Shown in pieces: positions 9,337-18,427 of a DNA stretch of 64,000 nt (its first letter is position 1; each line of letters opens with the position of its first letter). Origin of the DNA: BQJU01 sp965229635 (GTDB taxonomy: Bacteria > Bacteroidota > Bacteroidia > Chitinophagales > Saprospiraceae); NCBI GenBank assembly GCA_965229635.1, contig OZ245894.1:6758001-6822000 (forward strand), read 5' to 3'. Made by a program: the position numbers and the translations under genes. A model generated the notes under the pieces. The model did not search any database. It saw only the letters and a list, made by a program, of their open reading frames with translations, and was not told where the DNA came from.

Positions 9337-10534
9337 ATGGCGCAAGCAAAAGAACTACAACTTCGTCAGCAAATAGCGTTAGCCTATGAAAAAGGAGCGT
9401 CCTACAGTAGTTTGTCAGATCGCTATAGCGTTAGCTATAATACAGTACGGACGATCTGTATTCGTTACCAAGAATCCAAAGAATTGGGTTTAGTGCCTCG
9501 CTACAACAATTGCGGTCGGTCCCAAGAGCAAGGAGCCGAACGGTCTTTTCGCTTAGTTCGTTTGTTGAAGCATCTTCACCCTACTTGGGGCGTAGGCTAC
9601 ATTTTAGTTCGGATTAGACAAGCCTATCCTGACTTGTTACTCCAAAGTGAACGACATTATCAACGGCGGCTAGCTACACAACGCAATGATCTACCTAAGC
9701 CTAAACTTCCGATGAGGCCACCGTTGGATCGTTCTCGCAAAGCCCATGATACATGGCAAATAGATGCCAAAGAACGTATTGAGGGGACTGATGGCGATGA
9801 GCGATGCTTTTTAAATATTACTGATGAAAAAACAGCGGCCTTGCTTCAAGTCAAGGCTTTTCCCCCTGGGAAGGATATGTAATGTTTCAGTGGATGAAAT
9901 TCGAACACTGCTACTTAGCACATTTAAACAATGGGGCCTACCCTTAGCTATACGCACGGATAATGGAAGCCCCTTTGGGGTGCCTACCCGCGATGTCATT
10001 CCAATTCTTTCCTTATGGCTGGTGGCTTGGGGCATTACCCCAATTTTGAATCGTCCACGGCGACCACAGGATAATGCAACAGTGGAAAGTAACCAAGGTA
10101 CGGCTAGTCGTTGGGCCGAAGTCGATCGATGCCAAAGCCTTGAGCAAATGCAAGAAAAACTCAATGAAGTATGTATAATACAAAGAGATCATTTCCCCGT
10201 CAAACGCATTGGAAAGGTAACACGAAGTAAGGTTTTTGAAGATTTGTACTGTACTCAGCGGCCATTTGAACAAACACTATTCGATGAACAAAAAGCCTAT
10301 CAATACCTCGCTCAGGCTGTCTATCCCAGAAAAGTAAGTTCGGCAGGACACACGGCCATCTATGGAAAAACTTTCCAGGTAGGCTTAAAATATAAACACC
10401 AACATGTCTTTGTTCAATTTGACCCAAATCATATCGCCTGGTTATTTAGGGACTCCAAAGGCACAATACTGGTGTCTATTCCTGATCCCAGATTTTCAGC
10501 AGAAAACCTTTTTAATCTAACTATGTGTCAATGA
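9337..10534 (+). pseudogene. DDE (rve-type) transposase split by a +1 frameshift
   Basis: Two overlapping frames, 9337-9882 and one entered by about 9850 and ending at 10534, together make one transposase of about 398 residues. The first half has an N-terminal helix-turn-helix (YSSLSDRYSVSYNTVRTICI) and the first catalytic Asp in TWQIDAKE. The second half has the second Asp in IRTDNGSPFG and the Glu in NATVESNQG. The break lies near 9859-9875, around the run TTTTCCCCCTGGGAAGG, where one surplus base moves the reading from frame 1 to frame 2. The whole span is 1198 bases, one more than a multiple of three. This could be an inactivating insertion in a homopolymer, a sequencing error, or a programmed +1 shift. 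The intact DDE triad and ends argue that the element was recently active. Confidence 0.85.
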
Positions 10535-10567
10535 ACTATTTTTTTTTCAAATCTTTTTGTCGGACTA

Positions 10568-10595
10568 ATTCGTTAAATCTTAATGTCGGACGGCA
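10568..10595 (-). repeat. Right terminal inverted repeat of the insertion sequence
   Basis: 28 bases ending GTCGGACGGCA, perfect complement of 9240-9267, followed by the second GGGTT copy at 10596-10600. Confidence 0.92.
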
Positions 10596-10658
10596 GGGTT
10601 ATGAGGTTAATGGGGGTTCTATCTTTTCTAGCCATCAGGTTCCATTACGCACTGCATC

Positions 10659-10715
10659 TTAAACTTTAAACTTTAACCCCTAAACTTTCCACTCTAAACT
10701 CTAAACTCTAAACTC
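10659..10715. repeat. Degenerate TAAACTY tandem repeat in the uvrA leader
   Basis: Imperfect tandem units of seven to eight bases (TAAACTT, TAACCCC, TAAACTC) occupy the 60 bases just before the uvrA start. Similar units recur at 26561-26590 and 30869-30922, and in the opposite orientation at 30753-30775. Confidence 0.65.
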
Positions 10716-10734
10716 AAAAACAAACCAGCATACC

Positions 10735-13587
10735 ATGCCTAAGAAGAAGGATGTCGCCGTACTGGAAAAAGAGCAGCAGCAGGAAATCAAAAATGCCATA
10801 TATATCAAGGGAGCCAGGGGAAATAACCTTAAGAATATCGATCTGGCCATTCCCAAGAACAAATTGGTGGTCGTTACCGGAGTTTCCGGTTCAGGAAAGT
10901 CATCGTTGACCATGGATACGCTCTTCGCCGAAGGCCAGCGCCGCTACGTGGAGAGCCTCTCGTCTTACGCCCGGCAGTTTTTGATGCGCATGAAGAAGCC
11001 GGAAGTCGACTATATCAAAGGCATTTGCCCGGCCATTGCCATCGAGCAAAAGGTGAGTACCTCCAATGCCCGCTCTACTGTGGGTACCCTAACTGAAATC
11101 TACGACTACCTGCGCTTATTGTACGCCCGCATCGGTCATACCATATCTCCAGTTTCCGGAGAACGGGTCAAAAAGCATGAAGTGTCGGATGTAACCGACT
11201 ACATTCAAACCTTCCCCGATGGCACACGGGTACAGCTATTCATTCCACTTCCGTTAAAATATAAGGATCGTACGTTAGAACAAGAATTGCAGTTGTTGCT
11301 GCAAAAGGGCTATACCCGTGTGGAATACAATGGTGAATTGCTGCGTATTGAGGAGGTATTGGAATCCAAGCCAAAATACCTATCAAGAAAGCTGGACCAC
11401 TTGCGCGAGGAGTCGATACGTATCCTTATCGATCGATTTGCGGTGCGCGAGGGTGATGAAGACAATATCAAACGCATTGCCGATTCCGTGCAAACGGCAT
11501 TTTACGAAAGTGAAGGAGAATGCATTATCGATGTGGAGGGAAAGGAACCGGTTGGCTTCAACAACCGCTTTGAACTGGATGGCATGATCTTCATTGAGCC
11601 AACGCCTCATCTATTTAATTTCAATAATCCATTTGGCGCATGTCCCAGCTGCGAAGGCTTTAGCCAGGTGATGGGCATTGACGAAAACAAGGTCATTCCC
11701 AACCCATCGCTGTCGGTATACGAAGGGGCCGTAGCCTGCTGGAAAGGAGAAAAGTTTGGACAATGGCTGGAGCAATTCCTAAGTGCTGCCCATCACTTTG
11801 ACTTTCCGGTACACCGGCCTTACCAGGACCTGACTCGTCCGGAACAACGTCTGCTTTGGAAAGGGAATCAGTACTTTGACGGCATAAATGCCTTCTTTGA
11901 AGAACTAAAGGAAAAGACCTACAAAATACAGAACCGGGTGATGCTGGCCCGCTACAGGGGCAAGACCAAATGTCCTACCTGCGATGGTGGCCGTTTGCGC
12001 GAAGAGGCGACTTACGTCAAAATTTCCGGCAAGGACATCACCGAACTGGTGGAAATGCCCATCGACGAGTTGTTGAATTTCTTTGAAACCCTGGAAGTCA
12101 GCGAATTCGACGCCAAAGTAGGCAAACGACTGCGTTTGGAAATTACCAACCGGCTGAAGTTTATGGCAGATGTGGGACTGAGCTATCTGACGTTAAGTCG
12201 AATATCGGCCACCCTCAGTGGTGGAGAAACCCAGCGCATCAATCTGACGCGCACCCTGGGTAGCAACCTGACTAGCTCCATGTATATTCTGGATGAGCCA
12301 AGCGTAGGGCTGCACCCCAGAGATACCAACCGGCTGGTCAATGTATTGAAGTCGCTACGTGATCTCGGGAATACGGTGATTGTGGTGGAACACGAGGAAG
12401 ACATCATCAAAAATGCGGACTACCTAATCGATATTGGACCCGCAGCGGGTATTCACGGGGGCGAAGTTGTATTTGCCGGCGATTACCAAAACATCTACAA
12501 CAAAGCAGCAGATAGCCTGACGGCCAAATACATGAGCGGCCGCATGGAAATTCCGGTACCTAAGGTAAGACGTAAGGTGTCTGACTTTCTGGAAATCAAG
12601 GGTGCTCGCCAGCACAATCTGCGCAATATTGATGTCAAGATTCCCTTGCACGCGCTGACTGTGGTCAGTGGAGTTTCCGGTTCGGGGAAGACGACTTTGG
12701 TGAAACAAATCCTTTATCCGGCATTGAAGAAACATTTGGGAGAAAATTTTCCCAAAGGTCCTGGCTTACACGCCGGACTGGCCGGAGAACTATCGGTGGT
12801 GAGCCAGATAGAGATGGTGGACCAGAATCCGATTGGAAAATCATCTCGTTCCAATCCAGTGACTTACGTCAAAGCCTACGATGCCATCCGTAACCTGATG
12901 GCCAACCAGCAGCTGTCCAAAATCAGGGGCTACAAACCCGGCCATTTTTCTTTTAATGTGGACGGCGGTCGCTGCGATACTTGCAAGGGAGAAGGTGAAC
13001 AGGTGATCGAGATGCAATTCCTGGCCGATGTGCGGCTGGAATGTGAAGACTGTAAAGGTCGGCGGTTCAAACAGGAAATTCTTGATGTAAAATACAAGGA
13101 CAAACACATCTATGACATCCTTAGCATGAGTATTCAGGAAGCCCTGGAATTCTTTTCCGATGTATCCGATGTGGTTAATAAAATACAGCCATTGTACGAT
13201 GTTGGGCTGGGTTACGTCCAGTTGGGTCAATCTTCCAGCACCCTTTCCGGAGGTGAAGCCCAACGGGTTAAACTGGCCTCTTTCCTCACAAGGGAACGCT
13301 ACAATGAGCACATTCTCTTCATCTTTGACGAGCCAACCACCGGTCTGCATTTTCACGACATCCAAAAGCTCCTGGACGCGATGAATGCCCTGGTTGAAAA
13401 GGGGCACTCGGTCTTAGTAGTGGAACACAATATGGAAGTCATCAAATCGGCCGATTGGGTGATTGACCTCGGACCGGGAGCAGGGAGGTATGGTGGCGAA
13501 CTGGTCTTCCAGGGCCGTCCGGAAGAGCTGGCAAAGGAGAAGAAGTCACTGACGGCGCCGTTTTTGAAGGAGAAACTGAAATTGTGA
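10735..13587 (+). CDS. uvrA: Excinuclease ABC subunit A
   Basis: UvrA is the damage-recognition ATPase of nucleotide excision repair and acts in the cytoplasm with UvrB. The 950-residue length is normal. The first Walker A is GVSGSGKS (about residues 49-56) and the second is GVSGSGKTT (about 650). The two ABC signatures are LSGGETQRINL and LSGGEAQRVKL. The zinc-binding segments CPSC/CPTC and CDTCKGEG/CEDCKG are present. The ATG at 10735 gives the expected start. The gene lies 134 bases after the insertion sequence, with a tandem-repeat leader in between. It ends at a strong hairpin shared with the convergent metG. Confidence 0.97.
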   Translation: MPKKKDVAVLEKEQQQEIKNAIYIKGARGNNLKNIDLAIPKNKLVVVTGVSGSGKSSLTMDTLFAEGQRRYVESLSSYARQFLMRMKKPEVDYIKGICPAIAIEQKVSTSNARSTVGTLTEIYDYLRLLYARIGHTISPVSGERVKKHEVSDVTDYIQTFPDGTRVQLFIPLPLKYKDRTLEQELQLLLQKGYTRVEYNGELLRIEEVLESKPKYLSRKLDHLREESIRILIDRFAVREGDEDNIKRIADSVQTAFYESEGECIIDVEGKEPVGFNNRFELDGMIFIEPTPHLFNFNNPFGACPSCEGFSQVMGIDENKVIPNPSLSVYEGAVACWKGEKFGQWLEQFLSAAHHFDFPVHRPYQDLTRPEQRLLWKGNQYFDGINAFFEELKEKTYKIQNRVMLARYRGKTKCPTCDGGRLREEATYVKISGKDITELVEMPIDELLNFFETLEVSEFDAKVGKRLRLEITNRLKFMADVGLSYLTLSRISATLSGGETQRINLTRTLGSNLTSSMYILDEPSVGLHPRDTNRLVNVLKSLRDLGNTVIVVEHEEDIIKNADYLIDIGPAAGIHGGEVVFAGDYQNIYNKAADSLTAKYMSGRMEIPVPKVRRKVSDFLEIKGARQHNLRNIDVKIPLHALTVVSGVSGSGKTTLVKQILYPALKKHLGENFPKGPGLHAGLAGELSVVSQIEMVDQNPIGKSSRSNPVTYVKAYDAIRNLMANQQLSKIRGYKPGHFSFNVDGGRCDTCKGEGEQVIEMQFLADVRLECEDCKGRRFKQEILDVKYKDKHIYDILSMSIQEALEFFSDVSDVVNKIQPLYDVGLGYVQLGQSSSTLSGGEAQRVKLASFLTRERYNEHILFIFDEPTTGLHFHDIQKLLDAMNALVEKGHSVLVVEHNMEVIKSADWVIDLGPGAGRYGGELVFQGRPEELAKEKKSLTAPFLKEKLKL

Positions 13588-13612
13588 AATGAATTTCACA
13601 GAACCAGATAAG

Positions 13613-13671
13613 AACGCCCTCCAGGCAAATTAAACCACAGTTTTATACAGTGATTTAGCCTGGAGGGCGTT
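13613..13671. terminator. Bidirectional terminator between uvrA and metG
   Basis: A perfect 14-bp stem, AACGCCCTCCAGGC at 13613-13626 with its complement at 13658-13671, encloses a 31-base loop. It lies 25 bases after the uvrA stop and 24 bases after the metG stop. Confidence 0.8.
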
Positions 13672-13695
13672 TATTGAAGGGAATGCACTCAACCA

Positions 13696-15816
13696 TTACC
13701 GGACTACAAAGCCATTGCCAAAGCCTTTTGGTGGGCTGACAAAGGCCAGTTCTCCAGATTCATTTTCCGCCATCAGGATCATGCCCTGTGACTCGATGCC
13801 ACGCAACTTACGCGGTGCCAGGTTGGCCACCAGTACTACTTGCTGACCGATGATATCTTCCGGCTTGAAGTACTTGGCAATGCCAGAAACTACTGTGCGT
13901 TTTTCAATTTCCAGATCAACCGTCAGCTTGAGCAATTTGTCAGCTTTCTCGACCTTTTCAGCAGCTATGATGGTACCCGTACGTAAATCCAGTTTGGCAA
14001 AATCGTCAAACTGAATTTCGCTTTTAATAGCCTCTCGGTTCTTTGCCTCTTCCGCGGCTAAAACGGCTTCCAGTTTGGCCTTTTGACCGTTGATGATCTC
14101 CAGGCGGCTCTGGTCTTTGCGGTCGTTGATTTTGGCAAACAAGATTTTCGGTTCACCGATCTTATGCCCAGGTGTTACTATAGGGGTGCCATCCTGCAAG
14201 TCCTGGATCAATTGCTGCCAATCCCCTCGTTGCGATTCCGGCAGCGCCAGCAATTCTCGAATCTTCGGCGCAACAAACGGAATGAATGGTTCCGCCAATA
14301 CACTCAGCAAGCCCACGATCTGCAGGCCTACAAACATGGCCTCTTTGATCTTTTCATCTTCCGGATTTTCCTTGTAAAGCTTCCAGGGAGCGGCCTCCTG
14401 CAAATAAGTATTGCCGAAGGAAGATAGCTCCATCAAGCGCTGAGTGGCCGACTTAAAATTGAAGTTCTCCAAATCAGCCTGGAGGTTGGTCACAATGGCG
14501 GTGGCTTCCGCCAATACCTCTGGTAAAAAAAGAGATGTTTCCGGAACTACGCCATCAAAGTATTTATTGGTCAGTACAATTACCCTATTGATAAAATTGC
14601 CCAGATTATCGGCCAATTCCTTATCGTAGAAGTCGACAAATTCGTCCCACTTAAAGTCTGCATCACGATTTTCCGGCAGATTGCGCAGTAAGGCATACCG
14701 CAAGGCGTCTTCCCTATTGGGGAAGTCTGTAAATTCTTCCAGATATTCGTGCAGTTCTATCCCCCATCCCTGCGACTTAGAGAATTTGCGGCCTTCAAAA
14801 TTCAAAAACTGATTGGCCGGCACATTGACCGGCAGGTTGTACCCACCGTAGGCTTTCAGCATGGCGGGAAAGATGATACAGTGAAAAACGATGTTGTCTT
14901 TGCCAATAAAGTGAATCAGCTCCACATTGTCACCTTTCCAGTAAGCTTCCCAATCCTGATTATTTTCCCTGGCCCACTGCTTGGTGGAGGAGATGTAGCC
15001 GATGGGCGCATCAAACCACACGTACAGTACCTTGCCTTTGCCTTCTTCCAGTGGTACATCAATGCCCCAGTCGAGGTCGCGGGTGATGGACCGGGCCTGC
15101 AGGCCGTTGTCTAGCCAGGAAAGACATTGCCCCACTACGTGTTTTTTCCATTTCTTTGCGTCGTGGTGCTGCTCGCCATCCAGCTTACCTTCCGCAATCC
15201 ATTCACGTAGCCACTTTTCGTGATTTTCCAGTTTGAAATACCAGTTTTTAGTGGCTTTCAAAACCGGAGTATTGCCACTCAGTACTGACCGGGGCTTGAT
15301 CAATTCGGTTGGTGAAAGGTCGGAACCACAATTTTCACACTGATCGCCGTAGGCATCTTCGTGTCCACATTTAGGGCAGGTACCCACAATGTAGCGATCT
15401 GCCAAAAATTGATCGAATGCTTCGTCATAGTATTGTTCGGTCACCTTTTCTTCAAACTGATTGCCATCCTCATACAATTTCAGGAAAAAGTCCTGCGCGG
15501 TCTGGTGATGCAATTGGGCGCTGGTGCGGTGATAATAATCAAAGCTAATGCCCAGCTGAGTGAAAGTCTCCTTATTAAGTGTATGGTATTTGTCAATGAT
15601 CTCCTGAGGCGAAATGCCTTCCTTTTTGGCCCGGATAGTAATGGCCGCACCGTGCTCATCACTGCCGCATACCCATACCACATCCTTCCCGAGCAACCGC
15701 AGATAGCGTACATACACGTCGGCAGGCAGGTAGGCCCCTGCCAGGTGTCCAAGGTGAAGTGCACCATTGGCGTAAGGCAATGCTGAGGTGATCAAATATT
15801 TTTTAGTTGAGCTCAT
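13696..15816 (-). CDS. metG: Methionyl-tRNA synthetase
   Basis: This enzyme charges tRNA-Met. The 706-residue length includes the C-terminal tRNA-binding domain (about 590-706) found in dimeric forms. The HIGH-type motif is HLGH at residues 21-24 in SALPYANGALHLGHLAG. The zinc knuckle carries CPKC and CENC pairs around residues 145-165. The KMSKS loop reads KFSKS near residue 345, a common variant. The anticodon-binding helical domain lies in between. The gene is convergent with uvrA and shares its terminator. Upstream is a gene-poor stretch holding a candidate small RNA. Confidence 0.97.
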   Translation of the reverse strand: MSSTKKYLITSALPYANGALHLGHLAGAYLPADVYVRYLRLLGKDVVWVCGSDEHGAAITIRAKKEGISPQEIIDKYHTLNKETFTQLGISFDYYHRTSAQLHHQTAQDFFLKLYEDGNQFEEKVTEQYYDEAFDQFLADRYIVGTCPKCGHEDAYGDQCENCGSDLSPTELIKPRSVLSGNTPVLKATKNWYFKLENHEKWLREWIAEGKLDGEQHHDAKKWKKHVVGQCLSWLDNGLQARSITRDLDWGIDVPLEEGKGKVLYVWFDAPIGYISSTKQWARENNQDWEAYWKGDNVELIHFIGKDNIVFHCIIFPAMLKAYGGYNLPVNVPANQFLNFEGRKFSKSQGWGIELHEYLEEFTDFPNREDALRYALLRNLPENRDADFKWDEFVDFYDKELADNLGNFINRVIVLTNKYFDGVVPETSLFLPEVLAEATAIVTNLQADLENFNFKSATQRLMELSSFGNTYLQEAAPWKLYKENPEDEKIKEAMFVGLQIVGLLSVLAEPFIPFVAPKIRELLALPESQRGDWQQLIQDLQDGTPIVTPGHKIGEPKILFAKINDRKDQSRLEIINGQKAKLEAVLAAEEAKNREAIKSEIQFDDFAKLDLRTGTIIAAEKVEKADKLLKLTVDLEIEKRTVVSGIAKYFKPEDIIGQQVVLVANLAPRKLRGIESQGMILMAENESGELAFVSPPKGFGNGFVVR

Positions 15817-16195
15817 AATTCCAAATTAAAAAGATGAATAGTACCGCTGCACTTTTGCGCTGCGAATATACAGTATTGTTGATTAAAAATTGAGAAGGTG
15901 GTGCATTGACCACGGTAAGGTAGGTACCAGAAGGGACTAGCCCTCCATTCGAGTGAAGGAAGTTGCTGGCAGCAGGATAGCACTTGCTGTAAATTGACCT
16001 TGCAAAGCCAATCTGCCGAAAGAAGAAAATGATACGTTGCTGTAAATATTCATAATAACCGGCCAACGACGTTTTTCACCTTTCGGTTCCCGCCGCACAC
16101 AATTATTAAAAAAAATTTAAACTATGCTGTGACTTTCCAGTTTTTCCCCGTCACAAGAGTAAATCGTTTGACAAGTTATCCCTATGACATATCCT

Positions 16196-16330
16196 TTTTC
16201 GTACTAATCCCCTAAATGGTACGAAAACTACTTTCAACTGTATAGTCCCATGAAATAGTCTTAGAAATCCCGAAATGTTGCTACTATTTTACGCCACCCA
16301 GGTATCGAATGGACACCGGGTGGCTTTTTT
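16196..16330 (+). ncRNA. Candidate small RNA with 5' hairpin and rho-independent terminator
   Basis: A 9-bp hairpin (TTTTCGTAC at 16196-16204, complement at 16219-16227) is followed about 65 bases later by a terminator. In the terminator, GCCACCCAGGT (16293-16303) pairs with ACCGGGTGGC (16315-16324) with one bulge, then six T. No open frame on the plus strand precedes the terminator, since metG ends leftward. This is inference from structure; I recognise no RNA family. Confidence 0.35.
16293..16330 (+). terminator. Orphan rho-independent terminator
   Basis: A GC-rich stem of about 10 bp with one bulged A, followed by TTTTTT (16325-16330). It has no protein-coding gene upstream on the same strand. 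Confidence 0.75.
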
Positions 16331-16432
16331 ATTTGCGCTAGTGCGACTAGTCCGAAATGATTGATCCTTTTTTCAGGCTCTAAGTATTGATAATGTTGAA
16401 CATCGAATGTCAATCATTTCTGCATCAATCCA

Positions 16433-16648
16433 CTAGTCTTTTAGAATATCATTGGCTTTGAGTACGGCAATGGCCTGCTGTGCCTTTTCGGGCAAAGTAT
16501 ATAGTTCCGCTTCCTCTACGGAAGGAAACATTGAATCCGGGCGGTTGGGAATATGGCTTTCGATGCCATTTTGCTTCAGTACATCTCGAGCGATTTGTGC
16601 CTGAAACAATTCACCGGCCGTAAAGACTTTGATCCATCCTTCTTTCAT
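16433..16648 (-). CDS. DUF2007 family protein (putative signal-transducing protein)
   Basis: This small 71-residue protein has the DUF2007 pattern: WIKVFTAGELFQAQIARDVL, then NGIESHI, and a C-terminal segment with LYTLPEKAQQAIAVLKAND. The fold resembles a ferredoxin-like PII-type domain, and the family name of putative signal-transducing protein rests on that. No enzyme residues are visible. It stands alone, divergent from the amidohydrolase at 16812. Confidence 0.8.
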   Translation of the reverse strand: MKEGWIKVFTAGELFQAQIARDVLKQNGIESHIPNRPDSMFPSVEEAELYTLPEKAQQAIAVLKANDILKD

Positions 16649-16811
16649 AATTTGTTTTGTTTTGATTAGTTAAACGCCCATCTCAGGCGGGGCTTTATAT
16701 TAAAACATTTTGCCGGATGCGCAGGTTCAATAATCTTAAATATTTGAACTACACGGTAAAGTTTTTCCAACAATCCTTATTTTCGCCGAAAATGTACCAA
16801 AACAGCTCGTC

Positions 16812-17987
16812 ATGCGAAAACTTTCCGCCGATTATATTTTCCCCGTTAATTCCGAACCGATTGCCAATGGCATTATAGTCATTGACGACCGGGGCAAGAT
16901 TCTGGAAGTGGCTGCAGCCAATAGGTACGACCAGTCGGAAGTAGAGACTCATAAGGGAGTAATTGTGCCGGGCTTTATCAATACCCATTGCCATCTGGAG
17001 CTTTCGCATATGAAGGGCAAGGTTGACACCGGTACCGGGTTGTTGCCTTTTCTGCAAAGCGTGGTCAATTTCCGCGATTTCCCGGAGGAGGTCATCCTGG
17101 CCGCTATCGATCAGGCCGATCAGGAAATGTATGATGGCGGCATTGTGGCAGTTGGAGATATTTCCAATAAGCTGCATACCGCCAGGCGCAAGACGGAAAG
17201 TCCCATTCGCTATTACACTTTCGTGGAAATGTTTGACTTTCTGCAAGAGGCCTGGGCCGAAAAAACCTACGGCGACTACGAACCCGTATGGCAAGGTCAG
17301 AGCGAAACTAACGGCAATCGAAAAAGTCTGGTGCCACACGCCCCCTATACGGTGTCGAGAAACCTTTTTGCCAAGGTCCGGTCATTAAACACACCGGGGG
17401 CCACCATTAGCATCCACAATCAGGAAACGGCTCATGAAGACGAATTGTTCCTGACCAAGACGGGTGGTTTTCTCGACTTTTACGCTTCTTTCAAAATTCC
17501 ACTGGATGAATTCATGCCCAGCAAGCGCACCGCCATCCACTACGCGATGGAAAATATGGATCCGGAGTGTCGTACGCTATTTGTGCACAACACCATGACC
17601 GGTGAGGAAGACATAAAGGCCGCTCATGCCTGGAGCAAAAATGTGTATTGGGCCACCTGCGCCAATGCCAACCTCTACATCGAAAACCGGATGCCGTACT
17701 ACAAGCCTTTCATCGACAACAATGCCCGCATGACCATCGGTACCGATAGTCTGACGTCCAACTGGCAGCTTTCCGTACTGGAAGAGATGAAGACCATTGC
17801 CCGTTATCAGAGCTATGTCACTTTTGAGCAATTGCTGCAATGGGCCACGTTGAATGGTGCCGAGGCGCTGGGATATGCGGATGAGTTGGGTAGTATTACG
17901 GTTGGTAAGACGCCAGGGTTGAATTTATTGAACCTGGGGTCTGATTTTCGGTTGGAGCGGGGTACGGAGGTGAGGCGGTTGGTGTGA
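16812..17987 (+). CDS. Amidohydrolase-superfamily deaminase/hydrolase
   Basis: This 391-residue protein belongs to the metal-dependent amidohydrolase superfamily (TatD/ATZ-TRZ-like branch). Visible metal and catalytic motifs are NTHCHLELSHM (about residues 57-67), HAPYT (about 177), a later SIHNQETAHED, FVHNT, and GTDSL near residue 315. The small N-terminal beta domain and a final GxLxxGxxPG-like segment (GSITVGKTPGLNLL) frame the barrel. The layout resembles chlorohydrolases and aminodeoxyfutalosine deaminases; in Bacteroidota such proteins are usually left without a substrate. No other futalosine-pathway gene lies in the window, so I do not assign one. It is probably monocistronic. Confidence 0.8.
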   Translation: MRKLSADYIFPVNSEPIANGIIVIDDRGKILEVAAANRYDQSEVETHKGVIVPGFINTHCHLELSHMKGKVDTGTGLLPFLQSVVNFRDFPEEVILAAIDQADQEMYDGGIVAVGDISNKLHTARRKTESPIRYYTFVEMFDFLQEAWAEKTYGDYEPVWQGQSETNGNRKSLVPHAPYTVSRNLFAKVRSLNTPGATISIHNQETAHEDELFLTKTGGFLDFYASFKIPLDEFMPSKRTAIHYAMENMDPECRTLFVHNTMTGEEDIKAAHAWSKNVYWATCANANLYIENRMPYYKPFIDNNARMTIGTDSLTSNWQLSVLEEMKTIARYQSYVTFEQLLQWATLNGAEALGYADELGSITVGKTPGLNLLNLGSDFRLERGTEVRRLV

Positions 17988-18033
17988 GGGGGCCAACCTA
18001 TCAAATGAATCTTATTCAGAGATAACGTCCTTC

Positions 18034-18414
18034 TTAAATCAAATATTTGAATTCTTTTATGAGAATCTCACCAACCTCCTCTCTACTGGGCACTTTATAA
18101 TGATTAGTTTCCATATGGTTCCTAAAATTCTTGGGTAATTCTAAATATCCGTTCTGAATATAATAAATGTATTCCTGAGTCCACACAAACTCACCATCGG
18201 TGTACGCTGTTGGGCTTCCGATAGGCTCACCTGTGAATATACATTCAACATACCTCCTTATTGCTATAAGGGAGATTCCTGATCTGAGATATTCTAAAGC
18301 TCTTTTCTCCGTGTTGTAATAGAATCTATCAAAAAAGTTCTCTTCCTCTATTTTTTTTGAAAAATTATGCCATCCGTACTCTTTCCAAAAACCTAGAATT
18401 TTTTTTTCATCCAT
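18034..18414 (-). CDS. Candidate immunity protein for the adjacent giant toxin
   Basis: This 126-residue cytoplasmic-looking protein has no signal peptide and is acidic and aromatic-rich. It starts 13 bases after the stop of the giant toxin gene and on the same strand, the classic place for an immunity gene. Its second half contains DGEFVWTQEYIYYIQNGYLELPKNF. That pattern (DGEWxW, an aromatic helix, then ELPxxF) resembles small proteins that often follow bacterial polymorphic toxins, but I cannot name a family. A hand count over 18061-18420 gives 128 G+C in 360 bases, about 36 percent, well below the flanking housekeeping genes. The role is inferred from position and composition; no direct proof is in the sequence. 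Confidence 0.65.
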   Translation of the reverse strand: MDEKKILGFWKEYGWHNFSKKIEEENFFDRFYYNTEKRALEYLRSGISLIAIRRYVECIFTGEPIGSPTAYTDGEFVWTQEYIYYIQNGYLELPKNFRNHMETNHYKVPSREEVGEILIKEFKYLI

Positions 18415-18427
18415 ATTTAAGTTTATA

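Larger units (their letters stand above)
9235..10600 (+). mobile_element. Complete insertion sequence with terminal inverted repeats and 5-bp target duplication
   Basis: The element spans 9240-10595 (1356 bp). Its ends are a perfect 28-bp inverted repeat beginning TGCCGTCCGACATTAAG (9240-9267) with the complement at 10568-10595. Weaker symmetry continues inward for about 25 further bases on each side, including AAAAGATTTGAAAAAA. The 5-bp direct repeat GGGTT flanks it at 9235-9239 and 10596-10600, as expected for a target-site duplication. It carries one transposase frame, broken by a frameshift. It sits in the intergenic space between the ECF sigma factor and uvrA and disrupts no gene. The exact duplication suggests a fairly recent insertion. 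I cannot assign it securely to an IS family; the rve-type DDE domain fits IS481-like or unclassified elements. Confidence 0.92.
15817..16432. other. Intergenic region with candidate small RNA
   Basis: 616 bases between metG and the DUF2007 gene. The left part holds no convincing gene. The segment 16196-16330 holds two hairpins, the second a good plus-strand terminator without any upstream gene on that strand. At 16354-16425 a 10-bp inverted repeat (AAATGATTGA with its complement) lies about 70 bases downstream of the DUF2007 stop, on the minus strand. Confidence 0.6.

Noticed and set aside
15803..16066. Minus-strand 87-codon frame upstream of metG
   Set aside because: It overlaps the metG start in another frame, has an unconvincing composition, and covers what should be the metG promoter.
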